From JAZKFT01 sp043760535 (GTDB taxonomy: Bacteria; Bacteroidota; Bacteroidia; Chitinophagales; Chitinophagaceae): a stretch of 16,586 bases of DNA. Location of the stretch: NCBI GenBank assembly GCA_043760535.1, contig JAYUOV010000100.1, forward strand, positions 1 to 16,586, given 5' to 3'. Below are positions 15,001 through 16,586 of the stretch, piece by piece (the first letter of the stretch is position 1; every line of letters begins with the position of its first letter). A program made the translations under genes and the position numbers. The notes below the pieces were generated by a model, which saw nothing but the letters and a program-made list of their open reading frames with translations, did no database searches and was not told the DNA's origin.

Positions 15001-16230
15001 ATGGCAAACAAAAATTTTCCACTAACAGGCTGGAGTAGTGTAAGTATTCATGGCGGCAACGAGCCAGACCCGATGTATGCACATATAACACCCATCTACG
15101 CAACCAGCACATTCTATTTTGACACCGCAGAACAAGGCATGGAACGCTTTGCCAATAGCGACAAAACACAGATTTACAGCCGCTGGGGCAACCCCACCCA
15201 TAAGGTTTGTGAGCAAAAAATAGCCGCTTTGGAAGCCTTTGGTGTTACCAATAAAAATGGCGAACCACTGCAACTTAAAGCCTTGCTACACGCAAGTGGA
15301 CAGGCAGCAATGACCACCATGTTTATGAGCAATATGCAGGCTGGCGACAAGGTGCTGAGCCATCATTCTTTGTATGGTGGTACTTACGAGCTGCTGCTAA
15401 AAGTGCTAACCCAAAGCGGCATGGATGCCATAATTGAAGACTTCCACGACCTTGAAAAAGTGGAAGCTGTTTTAAAAGCCGATGCTGCTATAAAAATCAT
15501 CCATATAGAAACCCCTGCTAACCCAACCATACAATGTGTGGATCTGGAAGCCATTACCAATCTGGCCAAACAATATGGTAAAATAGTAACGGTGGACAAC
15601 ACTTTTGCTACACCTTACCTGCAGCAGCCTTTTAAGTATGGCGTGGATTTTGTTTTTCATAGCACCACCAAATTTCTTAATGGCCATGGCACCGCCATCG
15701 GTGGCGTTTTATTGGGAAAAGATTTGGAATTTATGACCACAAAAGCTTGGAAATGGCATGCCTTACTGGGCGGTAATGCTAACCCTTTTGATGCCTATCT
15801 ATTAACACAAGGCATTAAAACTTTTGAGCTGCGCATGGATCGCCACTGCAGCAACGCCATGCAGATAGCCGAATACTTAAATGCCCATATAGGTATAGAA
15901 TTTGTAAATTATCTGGGTCTGCCTTCGCATCCTGATTTTGCCATTGCCCAAAAGCAAATGAAACACCCCGGGGCTATGATGAGCTTTGAACTAAAGGGCG
16001 GTATAGAAGCTGGCAAACGTTTTATTAACAAGTTGCAAATGTGCATCCGTGCTGTATCGCTTGGCACGGTGGACACACTTGTATGCCACCCGGCAAGCAT
16101 GACGCATTACGGTGTGGCAAAAACCGAAAGAGAAAAATATGGCATAACAGATGGCTTAATAAGGTTAAGTGTGGGTATAGAAAATGTGCAGGATATCCTG
16201 GCAGATCTGGAGCAGGCTTTGGCATTATAA
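15001..16230 (+). CDS. Cys/Met-metabolism PLP-dependent enzyme (methionine gamma-lyase-like)
   Basis: A 409-residue fold-type I PLP enzyme. PLP-site residues are visible: Tyr59/Arg61 (IYSRWGNPT), Tyr125 (SLYGGTYE), Asp199 (TVDNTFATP), the Schiff-base Lys224 (HSTTKFLNGHGTAIGG) and the substrate-carboxylate Arg388 (LIRLSVGIEN). The C-terminal half (GIKTFELRMDRHCSNA, MSFELKGGIEAGKRF, AVSLGTVDTL, HPASMTHY) resembles methionine gamma-lyase most. However, the YGC active-site Cys of classical methionine gamma-lyase (Cys116, from memory) is Gly127 here, and ASGQAA is more like O-acetylhomoserine sulfhydrylase. Cystathionine gamma-synthase/lyase or a sulfhydrylase therefore remains possible, and no symbol is given. 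It acts in the cytoplasm on sulfur amino acids. It is transcribed alone, divergently from the dinB-family gene. Confidence 0.88.
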   Translation: MANKNFPLTGWSSVSIHGGNEPDPMYAHITPIYATSTFYFDTAEQGMERFANSDKTQIYSRWGNPTHKVCEQKIAALEAFGVTNKNGEPLQLKALLHASGQAAMTTMFMSNMQAGDKVLSHHSLYGGTYELLLKVLTQSGMDAIIEDFHDLEKVEAVLKADAAIKIIHIETPANPTIQCVDLEAITNLAKQYGKIVTVDNTFATPYLQQPFKYGVDFVFHSTTKFLNGHGTAIGGVLLGKDLEFMTTKAWKWHALLGGNANPFDAYLLTQGIKTFELRMDRHCSNAMQIAEYLNAHIGIEFVNYLGLPSHPDFAIAQKQMKHPGAMMSFELKGGIEAGKRFINKLQMCIRAVSLGTVDTLVCHPASMTHYGVAKTEREKYGITDGLIRLSVGIENVQDILADLEQALAL

Positions 16231-16347
16231 ACCATTTTTGAAAAGCATTTACCCATAGTAAAAAATTAAAATAAACAGAATGTATTTTAGGTTCAAAAAG
16301 CCTGTACAATAAATATTTCTTTTAATATACCGGCTGGTTTAAAAATT

Positions 16348-16369
16348 TTTCGGTAAACGGAAACCGAAA
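16348..16369 (+). other. Hairpin upstream of the truncated gene
   Basis: TTTCGGT (16348-16354) and ACCGAAA (16363-16369) pair over 7 bp around 8 nt, 44 nt before the ATG at 16413. It could be a 5' leader structure or a weak terminator for the PLP enzyme gene. Confidence 0.3.
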
Positions 16370-16412
16370 GCGCCTCTTTTCTACTACTTCACCATTTCTT
16401 AAACTTAACTAT

Positions 16413-16496
16413 ATGAGAAAATTATTGATGCTCTGTTTTACATTTTTGGTAGGCCAGCAAATAATGGCACAGGAAAATGCCATTAAGCCTAATTAG
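16413..16496 (+). pseudogene. Truncated gene for an exported protein (signal peptide only)
   Basis: The ATG at 16413 opens a 27-codon frame ending in TAG at 16494-16496. Residues 1-19 are a textbook signal peptide (MRKLLMLCFTFLVGQQIMA) with cleavage after IMA, before QENAIKPN. A normal gene would continue, but a stop arrives 8 residues into the mature protein, where the sequence changes to an insertion-sequence-like motif. AQENAIK followed by N-P is a common mature N-terminus of Bacteroidota outer-membrane beta-barrel proteins (DUF3575-like), so the original gene may have been one of these; that is inference. The rest of the gene, if still present, lies beyond the window. Confidence 0.6.
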
Positions 16497-16586
16497 TGTC
16501 TGTCCATTTAGTCGGGCAATTTAAAAAATATAGAAAAACAAATAAGGTTATATATTATATGTATTTTTATTTTCTACTTTACTAAG
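16494..16586. mobile_element. Possible left end of an insertion sequence
   Basis: From about 16494 the sequence reads TAGTGTCTGTCCATTTAGTC followed by GGGC, then turns strongly AT-rich. A TGTCTGTCCA start is like the terminal inverted repeats of several DDE-transposase insertion sequences (recalled, not searched), and its position right where an exported-protein gene is broken supports an insertion. No transposase or second end is visible before the window ends, so this is unconfirmed. Confidence 0.45.

Overview
The window looks like chromosomal DNA of a Bacteroidota bacterium, most likely a member of the Chitinophagaceae or a close relative. The main evidence is a complete, very large sprA gene (the outer-membrane translocon of the type IX secretion system, T9SS, found only in this phylum) directly downstream of ruvA. 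Supporting signs are a Bacteroidota-style energy transducer TonB, promoters of the TAnnTTTG type, weak or absent Shine-Dalgarno sequences, and intergenic CAACTGCC-type and CCCCTAAAGGGG-type repeats. The genus call is inference.

Layout, left to right. 1-527 carries no recognisable gene; it holds inverted repeats and ends in a terminator-like hairpin. 528-1332 is a minus-strand tRNA region: a decayed tRNA-Pro copy, an intact tRNA-Pro(TGG) with its own terminator, a four-helix-bundle protein gene, and tRNA-Ser(GCT) with a good promoter. 1558-3147 (minus) is an ArnT/PMT-like membrane glycosyltransferase. 3148-3458 is a repeat-rich spacer. 3459-11398 (minus) is the ruvA-sprA unit, with sprA covering 7.3 kb. 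11577-11993 (minus) is a small membrane-anchored protein of unknown function. It is divergent from tonB (12195-13022, plus), and the spacer between them contains a perfect 16-bp inverted repeat. tonB is followed by a strong terminator lying inside a possible miniature element. fabH (13371-14363, plus) converges on a dinB-family gene (14383-14880, minus), which is divergent from a Cys/Met-metabolism PLP enzyme (15001-16230, plus). At the right edge, a gene for an exported protein is cut off after its signal peptide by sequence that resembles an insertion-sequence end.

Most genes are housekeeping or lineage-typical: DNA repair (ruvA), protein secretion and gliding (sprA), envelope energy transduction (tonB), fatty-acid initiation (fabH), sulfur amino-acid metabolism and lipid/glycan modification. 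I see no defence island, CRISPR array, phage, biosynthetic cluster or clearly new multi-gene system. The points worth a second look are the interrupted signal-peptide gene, the duplicated and decayed tRNA-Pro, the palindromes around the tonB start, the repeat arrays, and a G8 tract and 9-bp minisatellite inside sprA.
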